From positions 122,138-186,137 of the forward strand of contig JADHOC010000007.1 in assembly GCA_016779205.1 (NCBI GenBank): a DNA stretch of 64,000 nucleotides, read 5' to 3'. Positions 1-9,581 of the stretch are shown in pieces. The position numbers were made by a program, and so were the translations under genes. Position 1 is the stretch's first letter, and each line of letters opens with the position of its first letter. The notes beneath the pieces are model-generated. The model had not been told where the DNA came from. It made no database searches and saw only the letters and a list, made by a program, of their open reading frames with translations. The stretch is from Planctomycetota bacterium. Lineage in GTDB: Bacteria > Planctomycetota > UBA1135 > GCA-002686595.

Positions 1-993
1 ACTCTTGGCGTAGAGGACGTAGCGGTCCTCCATGCCCTGCATGTCGAGGTGGAAGGCCTCGAGGGCAGCGGAGAGGTCGGCGAGCATGCCAGCGAGCTTG
101 CCGTCGAGGGGACCCTGCTCGTCGTGGTGGTCCCAGCCGCCGTAGTCGTGGTGGGCGACCTCCAGGCCGATGTCCGCCTTGATCATGGCGGCCGTGTTGC
201 GAAGGACCGCGCCGAACTTGCTCGCCGGATAAACGGCGCCGTTCGCGGGGGTGTAGGCGGTGAAGTCGACGGTGTCGAGGAGGTCGATGGAGTCCAGTGA
301 GGCCGCGGCTGCGGGCGCCAGCGGCGCGATGGTCCTCGCGTAAGCGTTGTCGATTGCGGCTCTTCGGGCGCTGGCGGAGGCCGGGTTGCCCGGGAAGGCG
401 AAGTTGGCGGGGTCGGGGATGGGCAGCGTGGCGGGGGCCATGGCGAGGACCCGCGGCAGGAGCGGGTCGAGGGCGATGGCCCGCAGGGGGCCGGTGCCCG
501 CGGGGCTGACCGCCTGCAGGTGACGCGCGAGCCACCCGGAGGTCACGGTGGTTGCCGGCTGGTCCGGCTGGCCGAGCTCCATGGAGCGCATGGCGTCGAA
601 GTGGCTGCGGGTCGGGTCTGGAGAGCCACAGGCGTGGACGAAGGCGAGCCCGCCGGACTGGAACGGCGTCAGGAGCCCCGACGCGTTGGGGTTCAGCCCG
701 AAGTAGCCGTCCAGGTCGAGCGCGCCGTTGGCCGCGCCCGGCGCGGGGACGGCGAGGCTCGGCCGCAGGGAGTAGAGGTTCGCGTCGCCGTGGGGTACGA
801 CGACCGAGAGTCCATCCATCGCCCCGCGCAGGAAGATCCCTACGAGGCAGGGTCGTTGGAGCCCGCCACGGGCCCCTTGCGCGAAGGCCGTGCGCGGGAA
901 GAGCAGTGACGCCGCACCAGCGGCCGCGCTCGCCCCCAGGAAGCCTCGTCTCGAGAGGTGTTCGTACTCTTCGCAGCTGTGGTCTTTCTTCAT
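1..993 (-). CDS. DUF1501 family protein, Tat-exported (3' end outside window)
   Basis: The gene reads leftward and leaves the window before its stop, so only the first 331 codons are visible. The start is the ATG at 991-993. The protein opens with a twin-arginine signal, SRRGFLGASAAAGAA from residue 14, then a Phe-Ala-Gln cleavage region, and continues with CLVGIFLRGAMDGLSVVVP, typical of the DUF1501 (sulfatase-like) family. These exported proteins are abundant in Planctomycetota. Their biochemical activity is unknown. It lies 27 bases downstream of a DUF1800 gene on the same strand, and this pairing is a recurrent two-gene operon. The family assignment is firm; the function is not. Confidence 0.9.
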   Translation of the reverse strand, partial: MKKDHSCEEYEHLSRRGFLGASAAAGAASLLFPRTAFAQGARGGLQRPCLVGIFLRGAMDGLSVVVPHGDANLYSLRPSLAVPAPGAANGALDLDGYFGLNPNASGLLTPFQSGGLAFVHACGSPDPTRSHFDAMRSMELGQPDQPATTVTSGWLARHLQAVSPAGTGPLRAIALDPLLPRVLAMAPATLPIPDPANFAFPGNPASASARRAAIDNAYARTIAPLAPAAAASLDSIDLLDTVDFTAYTPANGAVYPASKFGAVLRNTAAMIKADIGLEVAHHDYGGWDHHDEQGPLDGKLAGMLADLSAALEAFHLDMQGMEDRYVLYAKS

Positions 994-1020
994 CTTAGGT
1001 TCCTCTTGGTGAGCGTCGGC

Positions 1021-2466
1021 TCAGATCCACTGGGTGCTGGGGAGAGAGAGCGCGAGCGCCACGGCCTCGCGTGCCACATCGCCGTTGAAGGTGGACTGGG
1101 AGTCGATGAAGGCCTGGACCTCGGCGACGTCCTCGGGGGTCATCCTCCCCCCGGTGAGGTGCCGGCTCAGCGCGCCCGCACGCCGGGACGGCGCGACCCC
1201 GGAGAAGATGGCGAGCAGGGCAGCGTTGGGGACCGTGGCGCCGGCGATGGCGTCGTCCAGGAGCGCCGTGGCGAAGGTCCAGCGCGGTAGCAGGTTGGCG
1301 CCCCAGGCGCCCAGCGCGTCCGGATACCCGTTGGGGGCCGGCCAGTCGAACGGGGCGTGCCCCATGAACTTCGTGACCGCCACCAGCTCATAGAGGCCCT
1401 GGGGTGAGGTGCTCAGGGTGCCACCCGCGCTGCGGATGGCGCCCACGGCCATGTGCATGGGCCGCCGCAGCTTGAGCTGCTGCCAGACCCTTCCCTCACG
1501 GAAGGACTGGCGGGAGAGCACGGCGCGGACGGTCTCGGCGATGTCCCCGGAGGTGGCGGTGAAGACCGCCGCCACGCGGTCAACGGTGGCGCTCGGCGGG
1601 TCGTAGCTTAGGAAGAAGACGCAGAGCTTCTCGGCGAGCCTCCGGGCGGTGCTCGGATGGAACGCGAGCAGGTCGAGGACGGTCTCACCGTCCTGCTGGC
1701 CGCCGCCGGCGGCGATGCTCTGACCCAGGACGACCTTCGCGCCGTTGTCGTGGGTCGAGGGGTTGAAGACGAACTCACCCACGCTCGGATGGCCCGGGGG
1801 ATAGATGGTCCAGCCCGTGAGGCACCGGGCGACCTCCTGGACGTCCTGCTCGGTGTAGCCGGCGCCGGTCCCGAGGGTGTGCAGCTCCATCAGCTCCCTC
1901 GAGTAGTTCTCGTTCGGCGCGGCGGCGACGCTGGTCGCGTTGTCCAGATAGACCAGCATGGCCCCGCTCTTCGCCGACGCCCCAAGGAGCTCCCTGAAGT
2001 CGCCGAGGGCGTGTCGCCGGACGACCTCGCGGTCGTCGACCACCTTGAGGAAGGCGATCGAGCCGTCCCCGTAGATGTTGAAGTGGTCGGTCCAGAACTC
2101 GACCATCCGCTCGAGGAGCTGGCGCTTTGAGGTCGCGGCGCGCAGCAGTCGCGCGCCCTGGAGGATGCGCCTGAGCTCGTTGTCGGCTCCGTTCTGCCCG
2201 GCGAAGGCCGCGGCGAGCTCGGCCACGCTCATCCCGAGGTAGGGGATGGCTGCGAGCTGTGCCTCGAGTTGAGAGTCGTCGATCGAGGCCGGGTCCAGCT
2301 GCTCGTCCCGCCACGCCTCGAAGCCCATGGCCGTGGCCCGCGCGTGCTCCTCGGCGGTATAGCCGAAGGTGGCTCGGTGGACGAGCGTGAGCGTGTCGTC
2401 CCGCAGGAGAGGCGGGCGATCGCCGCCCACAGGCACGGAGATTGAGGTCGAAGGGGGGAGGGGCAT
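1021..2466 (-). CDS. DUF1800 domain protein
   Basis: This 481-residue protein belongs to the DUF1800 family of unknown function, regularly encoded next to DUF1501 as it is here (the DUF1501 start lies 27 bases downstream). Characteristic stretches are TLVHRATFGYTAEEHARA near residue 26, the helix NYSRELMELHTLGTGAGYT in the middle and FDWPAPNGYPDALGAWGA near the C-terminus. The frame stays open upstream to 2667, but the extra 67 residues are arginine/alanine-rich and unlike the family, so the ATG at 2464-2466 is preferred. No convincing signal peptide is seen. It is probably the first gene of the DUF1800-DUF1501 operon. Confidence 0.88.
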   Translation of the reverse strand: MPLPPSTSISVPVGGDRPPLLRDDTLTLVHRATFGYTAEEHARATAMGFEAWRDEQLDPASIDDSQLEAQLAAIPYLGMSVAELAAAFAGQNGADNELRRILQGARLLRAATSKRQLLERMVEFWTDHFNIYGDGSIAFLKVVDDREVVRRHALGDFRELLGASAKSGAMLVYLDNATSVAAAPNENYSRELMELHTLGTGAGYTEQDVQEVARCLTGWTIYPPGHPSVGEFVFNPSTHDNGAKVVLGQSIAAGGGQQDGETVLDLLAFHPSTARRLAEKLCVFFLSYDPPSATVDRVAAVFTATSGDIAETVRAVLSRQSFREGRVWQQLKLRRPMHMAVGAIRSAGGTLSTSPQGLYELVAVTKFMGHAPFDWPAPNGYPDALGAWGANLLPRWTFATALLDDAIAGATVPNAALLAIFSGVAPSRRAGALSRHLTGGRMTPEDVAEVQAFIDSQSTFNGDVAREAVALALSLPSTQWI

Positions 2467-3114
2467 GGGAGGCTTCCGTTCTGAGGGGGCCGCGGCGGCT
2501 GCCGCTGCGCCGTTCAACCCATGCGGCCGAAGGAGGTTCCGCTTCAATCGCCGCTCCGGACGAGCGGCTCCCTGTCTCGAGCGCGGCGCTCTTGGACCTC
2601 GCCTCCGCGGGGAACGCGAGCGGGCGCAGCCGGTGCACTGGTCTCGTTCCACGTCGACGGTCTCCATGCTCCTCCCCGCTAGCTGGACTCACTTCGGACG
2701 CATGGCGCGTTGGTCTCTGCGCCTCGCCTCCGAGCGCAGGACAATGGCGGTGGCGCGGGGATCACCGCAGAGTGCTGGCCCGGGCGTTCAGCCGCGTCAG
2801 GGAGCGAGGATCCTCATGGCTGTCGGTGCGGGAACACCTCGGTCAACTCTGTACATGTCGCCTCTGCGATCCTCGGGATTCACTCCATACTCCGGAGGAC
2901 CAGCCTCGATACCCATACGCGCGACGGGAGCGTAGCTTGCTCAGCGCTTGGGGCCCCAAGACGAGGACCACGGGCGCCGATTCCGCACGATCTGTCTCAC
3001 CTCCGCTTCCCTCGGTGACCTGGATCATGTCTCGAATCTGCGGCAGCTTCCTCCCATTCACACGTCGGTGGGAAACCGCGCGCGGGCGCGCGCTTAGGCC
3101 TCTGGAGACCGAAT
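2467..3114. other. Long intergenic region, no gene recognised
   Basis: These roughly 650 bases separate the divergent DUF1800 operon and the beta-helix protein gene, so they must hold both promoters. Small open frames occur on both strands but none looks like a protein. The right half (about 2700-3060) is visibly less GC-rich than the surrounding genes. A G/C-only self-complementary run lies near 3076-3094, just ahead of the ribosome binding site. No tRNA, terminator or known riboswitch was recognised. Confidence 0.5.
3104..3107 (+). promoter_or_regulatory. Shine-Dalgarno-like GGAG
   Basis: GGAG lies seven bases before the ATG at 3115. It supports that start over the in-frame ATG at 3118, and it stands out because most genes in this window have no visible ribosome binding site. 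Confidence 0.55.
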
Positions 3115-6100
3115 ATGATGAGTGATAGAACGACCCTCCTCCTCGAGCGCCTTGGCGGATCAAGCTTCCAGAGAGTGGCGTGGTGGCTCGGCACCCTGAC
3201 GACCGGGCTGCTCGCGTCCACTGGCGCCGCGGCGCAGGCTCCGACGGGAACGGCGGTCGCGTTTCATCACGGCCCATCCGTTTCATTCGTGGCGGTGGAT
3301 CAGGGCGCTGGAGACCGATTGGACGCGAAGAACAACCCTTCGGTCGGGCTGTCGGAGACGTTCACCGTGGAGGCGGTCGGCACTGGCACGAATCCCAATG
3401 ACGTGGTGCGCCTGAAGTCAGAAGCCAACGGTCTCTATGTGATGGTGGACCTGATGGACTCGAACACCCTGAAGGCGAACGGTCTCGACGGGCAGGACCG
3501 TCGGGCTCACTTCACCTGGGACAGCCAAGCGAACGGCATCGTTCGGTTAGTGAGCTCGAGCAACGGCAAGACCGTCAAAGTGCATGGAGCCGCAAAGTCT
3601 CTCAGGGCGAGCAGCAACCAAAACGGTAGCGAGACGGAGTTCCTGTGGTCCGCAGTGCCTCCCGGCGCGGGTGCTGGCGTCCGGGTCGCGACGACAGAGT
3701 TCTCCGACACCGATGTGTGTGTCTATTCGTACAACGTCGTCGATGACTTCGGCGCGGCGCAGGATGGGGTCCAGGACGCCACGGCGGCGTTCCAGGCGGC
3801 GCTCGACGCAGCGGATCAAGCGATGGGGGGGACGGTCTACGTCCCCGCCGGGGAGTACAAGATCACCGACCGGTTGATTCTGGGCACGGGCGTCACCCTG
3901 CGAGGAGATTGGAAGAAGCCGACGGGCAAGGATCGAAGCGTCGAAGGGACCATCCTGAGGATCTGTCACGGCGAGGGGACCACCGGCGGCGGCGCCGTTG
4001 AGCTGAGCAGGACGGCCACCGTTCGGGATCTGAGCTTCTACTACCCGGACCAGAGCCTGAACAGCGTCCGCGCTTATCCCCCGACGATCAAGGGAGGACG
4101 GGGGTCCACCTGCGCGTGTGTCTTCAATATCACGCTGGTCAACGCCTACCGCGGCATCGAGTTTGTTCGAGACGACCCGGCGACCGCCTCGACAAAGATG
4201 CCCATGGCGCGCCAGATCTATGGAACTGCGCTGGACAACGGGCTGCACATTCACTGGACGACCTCTACGCCACGTGTTCAGGACGTCCACTTCGGACCGG
4301 ACTTCTGGGCTGGGTCTGACCTGGATAACCCGCCCACCGCTGCAGAGATCACCGCAGCGCTGAAAGCTGGCGGGGCCAAGGCATTCAGGTGGGGCGACGG
4401 CGATGGTGGAGGGACCTACTGCAACCTGAGCGCCCGCGGGTATGCGGTGGGAATCGAGGTCTACATGGCTTCTTCCCCGCGGCTGATGAACGTGGAGCTG
4501 CTCGATTGCACGACCTGCATCGACTTCCAGGAGACCAAGGAGCACGCGTGGACCATCACGGGCGGGACCTTCGATGCGGACAGTAGAGCGATCAGGATGT
4601 GGGACGGGGCGTCCAGCTCGACCGATAAGATCGCGGTGCACTTCAACAGCTGCAGCTTTCGAAGCGACGATGAACTGATCGTGCATCAGTGGGGGCGGGC
4701 CTGCTTCGTCAACTGTGACTTCGAGTCCTGGGGCAGTGGCCCTGCGATCGACTCCACGGACGCGGACCAGATCCAGGTCAACGGCTGCACGTTTGGCACG
4801 CCGCCTGAGGGGGGAATTCACATCAAGATCGGCCCGTCCGTGACCCACGGGGTCGTCGCGCACAACGTGTACGCGCCCTCGGCGCTCATCTCCAACGAGA
4901 GCACCCACAGCGCCATGGTCGTCGACCTGGCGAGTCAGCACGACTACGCCGAGCCGGAGACGACTGAGGTGACGTTCGCGGCCTGGCCCAAGCCCACGGG
5001 GCCCAGCGCGGGTGTTGTCCACTGCGTGATGACGAAAGATGCACGGGGGGACGGGGTCACGGACGACAGCGACGCCTTCATCGCCGCGCTCGCCGCGGCC
5101 GGGAGCAGCGGGGGGGGGACGGTCTACATCCCCCCAGGGATCTACAAGATCACCAAGCCACTGACTGTCCCCTCAGGGGTCGAACTGCGCGGTTGCCATG
5201 GTGGCCCGATCAACCCGAACGGTGCGCGCTGCATTCTGCTGATGTACGAGAACCTTGGGTCCTCTGCCGGCGCGGCATTCATCACGCTCGAGGAGCGCTC
5301 CGGAGTGAATGGCTTCGCGATCCTCCAGCCGGAGCAAGTCGCGCGGACGATCCTACCGTTCGATGATGCGCCTCCGGCCATTCGGTCCGCAGGGAGCCAC
5401 TGCTGGGCCGCCAACATGCTGCTGTCCAACGCGGTCAGGGGGATCGACTTCAACGTCGGCGACGGACACCGGGTTGTGGGGTGGCTGTACGCCGCGACGC
5501 TCTGGGGGCCCAACGAGCAGGGATACGCGGTGCGGATCCGGAGCGACGCCCACCTCAGCTCGGTTGAGAACCTCCAGCTCAAGCCGGACTCTTGGGCCGA
5601 GATGAGGGCGGTGGACTGGGAGGGGCTCGCCGTCCTCAATGGGCTCGACGCGGTGAGCGCTGCGGCGTTGGAGGACAGCATCAGGGCCACGTTTCCGTCG
5701 ACGGAGAAAGAGAGGGAGACGGTCACCCAGTCAGGAACAGGAGTCATCGCCAACGGCGACGGTGAGTTCCGCTTCGTCGCTCAGTTCATCAACCGTTCGA
5801 TGAAGAGCTACATCATCAACGGCGACCCGAAGATCCGGATCTACATGGGGGGTGGGGAGGGGCCGGCGGACGGCGTGATCGTCAACGCGCCTTCTGGAAG
5901 GCTCGACATGGAAGAGGTCAGCATGACCTACCACAACAAGGGCGTCATGGGGCAGTACTGGATCGCTCCTGGCGGGGTGGCGAAGGTCTTCAACTCCAAG
6001 TCCTATCTCAGCAGCACCGCCAACAGCGTGCGGCACATGAACGGAGGTGGACTCTTGATCCTCCAGCAGGACTACCGCGACGACGATCTCATCGATGGGT

Positions 6101-6819
6101 ACTGCCACGCGAACGATGGGACGACCATCATCGAGGGGTGCTACTTCAAGGGGGATCAAAACCCACGGGTGGAGGCGAACGGGTGCGGACGCGCGGTCTT
6201 CACCGGGGTGTCGAGCCGTGCCGCCCTCAAGTTTCACGACAACGACGCAGGCGCGCTGACCATCGGGGTCACAGCGCAGCCCCCTGAGTGGATGCCGGAC
6301 GGTCCGGTGAACGACCCTTGTGACATGAAGTTCATGCTGGTGGACTGCGACGTGACCAGCAACTCGGGGGGCCGGACCGCGAAGCTGTCGGCCGCCGGCA
6401 GCCGGGCGGTGTCTGACAATGACCTCTCTCTGACGGTGTCCGATCTCCCCCCCTCCGGGACCACGGCTTATCTCTTCAACGCCTTCCTCGGCCCTGGGCA
6501 GTCGCTCTTCACGGTGCCGAACCCAGCACCTGGGGGCGGGCCCGCCGCGGGCGGGGACGTCTGTATCGCGGGCGGCACGTTCGGGCGTCACGTGTTCGGG
6601 GGTGATGTCTTCGTCGGCACGGAAGGGACGTTCACGATCTCCGTGGACCTGACCGCTGTACCCAGTCCCCGCGATGGGATCAGCTCTCCCGCTCCGGGTC
6701 ACTACTCGACGGCCATCCTGGCCGGCGAGACCTGGTACTGGCAGTGCTGGTACCGCGACCAGGCCATGGGACTCGGAGCGAGCAACTTCTCCGAAGCGAT
6801 CGCTATCCGCTTCCTCTAG
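3115..6819 (+). CDS. Secreted protein with fascin-like and two pectate-lyase-type beta-helix domains
   Basis: This 1,234-residue protein starts with a signal peptide (hydrophobic core LGTLTTGLLASTGAAAQA, about residues 24-42). Residues about 45-180 resemble a fascin-like beta-trefoil, with repeated NG and FTW turns. Two right-handed beta-helix modules of the Pectate_lyase_3 type follow. The first begins near residue 205 (DDFGAAQDGVQDATAAFQAA, then GGTVYVPAGEYKIT), and the second near 640 (KDARGDGVTDDSDAFIAA, then GGTVYIPPGIYKIT). The last 100 residues form a separate tail ending TWYWQCWYRDQ...NFSEAIAIRF. Such proteins usually bind or cleave polysaccharide outside the cell, but the substrate cannot be read here and no catalytic residues were identified. 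It stands alone, transcribed away from DUF1800. Confidence 0.8.
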   Translation: MMSDRTTLLLERLGGSSFQRVAWWLGTLTTGLLASTGAAAQAPTGTAVAFHHGPSVSFVAVDQGAGDRLDAKNNPSVGLSETFTVEAVGTGTNPNDVVRLKSEANGLYVMVDLMDSNTLKANGLDGQDRRAHFTWDSQANGIVRLVSSSNGKTVKVHGAAKSLRASSNQNGSETEFLWSAVPPGAGAGVRVATTEFSDTDVCVYSYNVVDDFGAAQDGVQDATAAFQAALDAADQAMGGTVYVPAGEYKITDRLILGTGVTLRGDWKKPTGKDRSVEGTILRICHGEGTTGGGAVELSRTATVRDLSFYYPDQSLNSVRAYPPTIKGGRGSTCACVFNITLVNAYRGIEFVRDDPATASTKMPMARQIYGTALDNGLHIHWTTSTPRVQDVHFGPDFWAGSDLDNPPTAAEITAALKAGGAKAFRWGDGDGGGTYCNLSARGYAVGIEVYMASSPRLMNVELLDCTTCIDFQETKEHAWTITGGTFDADSRAIRMWDGASSSTDKIAVHFNSCSFRSDDELIVHQWGRACFVNCDFESWGSGPAIDSTDADQIQVNGCTFGTPPEGGIHIKIGPSVTHGVVAHNVYAPSALISNESTHSAMVVDLASQHDYAEPETTEVTFAAWPKPTGPSAGVVHCVMTKDARGDGVTDDSDAFIAALAAAGSSGGGTVYIPPGIYKITKPLTVPSGVELRGCHGGPINPNGARCILLMYENLGSSAGAAFITLEERSGVNGFAILQPEQVARTILPFDDAPPAIRSAGSHCWAANMLLSNAVRGIDFNVGDGHRVVGWLYAATLWGPNEQGYAVRIRSDAHLSSVENLQLKPDSWAEMRAVDWEGLAVLNGLDAVSAAALEDSIRATFPSTEKERETVTQSGTGVIANGDGEFRFVAQFINRSMKSYIINGDPKIRIYMGGGEGPADGVIVNAPSGRLDMEEVSMTYHNKGVMGQYWIAPGGVAKVFNSKSYLSSTANSVRHMNGGGLLILQQDYRDDDLIDGYCHANDGTTIIEGCYFKGDQNPRVEANGCGRAVFTGVSSRAALKFHDNDAGALTIGVTAQPPEWMPDGPVNDPCDMKFMLVDCDVTSNSGGRTAKLSAAGSRAVSDNDLSLTVSDLPPSGTTAYLFNAFLGPGQSLFTVPNPAPGGGPAAGGDVCIAGGTFGRHVFGGDVFVGTEGTFTISVDLTAVPSPRDGISSPAPGHYSTAILAGETWYWQCWYRDQAMGLGASNFSEAIAIRFL

Positions 6820-6943
6820 CCGCCCCCCCCCGACGCCGGGCGCCGCAAGCCGACCTCCGGCGGGTCAACGGCGCCCATTGCAGCTGCGGTGGGGCGGGCT
6901 CCCGGACGCCTGGCGGCGTATCATGGCCGCAGGTGAGCTCGAA

Positions 6944-7033
6944 TGGCGGAGGCGGAGGGATTCGAACCCCCGGTGGGTTGCCCCACGTCGGTTTTCAAAA
7001 CCGGTGCATTCAGCCAGGCTCTGCCACGCCTCC
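6944..7033 (-). tRNA. tRNA-Ser (anticodon UGA)
   Basis: On the minus strand this 90-base gene folds as a class II tRNA. The acceptor stem GGAGGCG (from 7033) pairs with CGCCTCC, the anticodon arm reads CCGGT-TTTGAAA-ACCGA with anticodon TGA, the long variable arm is GTGGG-GCAA-CCCAC, and the T-arm is GGGGG-TTCGAAT-CCCTC. The discriminator is G and the CCA end is encoded (6944-6946). The outermost anticodon-stem pair is a C-A mismatch. The long variable arm and the anticodon agree on serine. Confidence 0.95.
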
Positions 7034-7067
7034 GCACGGCGGGTGCCGCGGGCGCAGTGTAGCGAGG

Positions 7068-8942
7068 TCAGGGGCGCGGGAGGGCGAAGAGCTGGAGCTT
7101 CGGGCCAGGACGGCGCACGGTCCAAAGGTCGCGCAGGGGGAAGGGCATGGCCGTCGGCAGGTGCGCGTCGACGGCCTCGCCGTCCACCGAGTCCGTGGGC
7201 CGGATCCACGAGGGGTGAACCTGCCATACCACGTCGCTGGGGAGCTCGAGCGGCGCGAGCTTGGGGACCGCCGGGCTCCCGGGCGGGGAGCCCTCGAGCG
7301 GGCGGGAGGGCGCGGGGTCCACCAGGGGCGGAGGGGTGCCGTCGCCCGGGGTCCGGTCCACCAGCAGGAGGTGGGTGACGCCGAGGCTCGCCAGGACGTC
7401 CTGGGTCGTGGCGCCGTGCTCGGCGGCGAGCCCCTCGCGGATCCACGTGCCCCCGTGGCGCAGGTCGTACTCGAAGACGTCCTCGAGGCGGACCGCGTCG
7501 ACGCCCGGAGCCTGGGGGAGCCCGGCCTCGAGCATCATCCGGCGGTGTTCCTCACGGCCATACAGTGCGCTCCCGGTGGCCGCGCGGAGCGATGCGGTCA
7601 GCTCGAGGGCGGGGAGGGTCTGGGGGACCACCGGGCCGTAGACGTCGATCGCGACGCGGCTCTCCGCCGGCAGGTCGGCCAGCTGCGCGGCGGCGAGGAT
7701 GCGTGTGTCGTCCTGGCGGAGGAGCCAGTCGAAGCGGGCGGCCTGCACCAGGGGCAAGAGGAGCAGGAGCCCCGTCGCGACCGCGCCCACGGGCCGGCGC
7801 ACGAGGGGTTCGAGGAGGAGCCCCGCTGGGAGCGACATCAGGACCGCCATGGGGAGCAGGTAGCGGATGTGCTCGTTCTGGTTGGTCATGAAGAACGCAC
7901 CCCAGCCGAGCACGAAGACCATGGCGGGGACGAGGGGGCGGCGTCGCAGGGCGAGGAGCATGCCGCCGAGGCCGGCGACGAGGAGCACCGGGTCGTAGCC
8001 GAGGAAGGAGCGGACCAGCCCCACGAAGGTGGCGCCGCGGAGCCCGAGGACCACCTGCTGCGCCCCGAAGGTGATCTGGGTCTGGTCGTCCCGGACGAGG
8101 TCCTGGGCCGCCACGTCAGCCTCGAGGCCATAGCGCAGGAGGTAGGGGTGCCCGATCACGAGGGCGACGCCCCAGAAGAGCGCCACCGCGACGACTCCGC
8201 GGATCAGCTTGCGCTTGATCCGGTCTCCTCGCTCGGCCTCCGCGATGCCCTCGGGGTCCGGGGCGAGCAGCCAGGCGAGGCCGACGATCCCCAGGGCGAG
8301 GCCGCCGGCCTGGTGCATGGAGAACGCCGCGGCCGCGGCCACCGAGGTCCACAGGAGCGAGCGCCTCGAGCCTGAGCCGACGTGGGCGGCGGCGCCCCAG
8401 GCCGTCGCCGCGATGGCGGCTGCCATGGGAGCCCAGGGGCGCTCCTGCACGGAGAGCTGCAGGTGGAGCAGGGAGGTGGCGCAGAGCGCCGCAGCGATCC
8501 ACGCGCCGGCTCGCATGCCCGCTGCCCGCGCCGCCATCAGGATGAAGAGGGGCGCGCTGGCCGCGATGAGGGCCAGCAGGACCCGGGCGAGCAGGTGCGC
8601 GTGCCAGGGGAACTCCTTCAGGAAGCGGCCGTATTCATCGCCGCCGCTCCACTGCCCCTGGAGGGACCCCCAGAGGAAGTCGGCTGCGTAGACCGGCAGC
8701 AGGAGATAGGGGAGCAGATAGGGGTAGGACGAGTACGCGTTGGCCGGCGGGACCAGGTCCTTGTCGCCGAGCATGTGCAGCGCGTTGCGCACCACGTGGG
8801 TGTCGGGCACGAACTCGGGCGTGGGCGCGCCGTGCCCGATGGGCCAGAGGCGCAGGGCGCAGGACAGGGCGCCGATGAGGAGGACGCCCAGCAGCAGCCG
8901 CCTCGACGAGCGCCCCCCGTGGCCTTCGGGGGAGTCGCTCAC
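7068..8942 (-). CDS. GT39-type (ArnT/PMT-like) membrane glycosyltransferase
   Basis: This 624-residue polytopic membrane protein begins with an N-terminal helix (RRLLLGVLLIGALSCALRLW), followed by a loop TPEFVPDTHVVRNALHM that matches the acidic first-loop region of lipid-phosphate-sugar-dependent glycosyltransferases such as ArnT and PMT. At least nine further hydrophobic segments run to about residue 420, then a soluble C-terminal part. Such enzymes move a sugar from a polyprenyl-phosphate carrier to lipid or protein outside the membrane. The GTG start at 8940-8942 overlaps the stop of the upstream DUF151 gene by four bases (GTGA), so the two are probably translated together. Donor and acceptor are unknown. 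Confidence 0.75.
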   Translation of the reverse strand: MSDSPEGHGGRSSRRLLLGVLLIGALSCALRLWPIGHGAPTPEFVPDTHVVRNALHMLGDKDLVPPANAYSSYPYLLPYLLLPVYAADFLWGSLQGQWSGGDEYGRFLKEFPWHAHLLARVLLALIAASAPLFILMAARAAGMRAGAWIAAALCATSLLHLQLSVQERPWAPMAAAIAATAWGAAAHVGSGSRRSLLWTSVAAAAAFSMHQAGGLALGIVGLAWLLAPDPEGIAEAERGDRIKRKLIRGVVAVALFWGVALVIGHPYLLRYGLEADVAAQDLVRDDQTQITFGAQQVVLGLRGATFVGLVRSFLGYDPVLLVAGLGGMLLALRRRPLVPAMVFVLGWGAFFMTNQNEHIRYLLPMAVLMSLPAGLLLEPLVRRPVGAVATGLLLLLPLVQAARFDWLLRQDDTRILAAAQLADLPAESRVAIDVYGPVVPQTLPALELTASLRAATGSALYGREEHRRMMLEAGLPQAPGVDAVRLEDVFEYDLRHGGTWIREGLAAEHGATTQDVLASLGVTHLLLVDRTPGDGTPPPLVDPAPSRPLEGSPPGSPAVPKLAPLELPSDVVWQVHPSWIRPTDSVDGEAVDAHLPTAMPFPLRDLWTVRRPGPKLQLFALPRP

Positions 8943-9481
8943 AGCTCGTCCGGCTCGTCCTCGGGGAGGTCGAGGTCGACCTCGAGCGTGTCGTCGTCCG
9001 GGAGGAGGTCCTGGGACTTGTCCGTGCGGACCTGCTCCATGACCGACTCCGCGATGCGGATGCGGGCTCCCGCGCGCAGCGCCAGGGCGAGGGCGTCGCT
9101 CGGCCTCGCGTCCACGAGGATCTCGTCGGTGTCGCCTTGGGTCGGGCCGCCGGGCCCGGCGCTTCCGACGGGCGTGAGGCGCAGCTGGGCGTAGAACGTG
9201 TTGGCCCGCAGGTCGACGATGTCGACCCCGAGCAGGCGGCTGCCCAGCGAGTGAATGGCACTCAGTGTCAGCTGGTGGGTCATGGGCCGCTCGGACGGGG
9301 CGTCGTTGACCACGCGGTGGATCTCCGTGGCCTCGCTGCTCCCGATGACGATGGGGAAGCCCCGGGGCTCCTCGGCCCCGTTGTCCTCCTCCAGGAAGAT
9401 CCATTGCTGGCTGGAGGTCTCGCGCACGACCACGCGCACGAGCCTGAGCGGGATCAGGGGGTGTGTCTCGGAGGATGACAT
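8939..9481 (-). CDS. Bifunctional nuclease (DUF151) domain protein
   Basis: The 180-residue product matches the DUF151/BFN family. It begins PLIPLRLVRVVVRETSSQQW, has the core GFPIVIGSSEATEIHRVVND, then MTHQLTLSAIHSLGSRLLGV, and ARPSDALALALRAGARIRI near residue 130. Plant and some bacterial members show nuclease activity, but the biological role in bacteria is open. The C-terminal 25 residues are almost all acidic. The start is placed at the ATG 9479-9481; a longer frame to 9583 adds only proline/arginine-rich sequence. It is coupled to the downstream glycosyltransferase and divergent from asparaginase. Confidence 0.85.
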   Translation of the reverse strand: MSSSETHPLIPLRLVRVVVRETSSQQWIFLEEDNGAEEPRGFPIVIGSSEATEIHRVVNDAPSERPMTHQLTLSAIHSLGSRLLGVDIVDLRANTFYAQLRLTPVGSAGPGGPTQGDTDEILVDARPSDALALALRAGARIRIAESVMEQVRTDKSQDLLPDDDTLEVDLDLPEDEPDEL

Positions 9482-9581
9482 GGGAGGTGCCCTGCAGGGA
9501 GGCAGCGGAGAGATCCGGGCCAGTGTCGCTGGACCGGGGCTGCGACGAGCTGCCCCCGCTCCCCTAAGATAGTTGTCGGTC

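Noticed and set aside
6744..8375. Plus-strand frame of 543 codons opposite the GT39-type gene
   Set aside because: It reads through the tRNA-Ser and the membrane protein gene in antisense and has no membrane or domain features.
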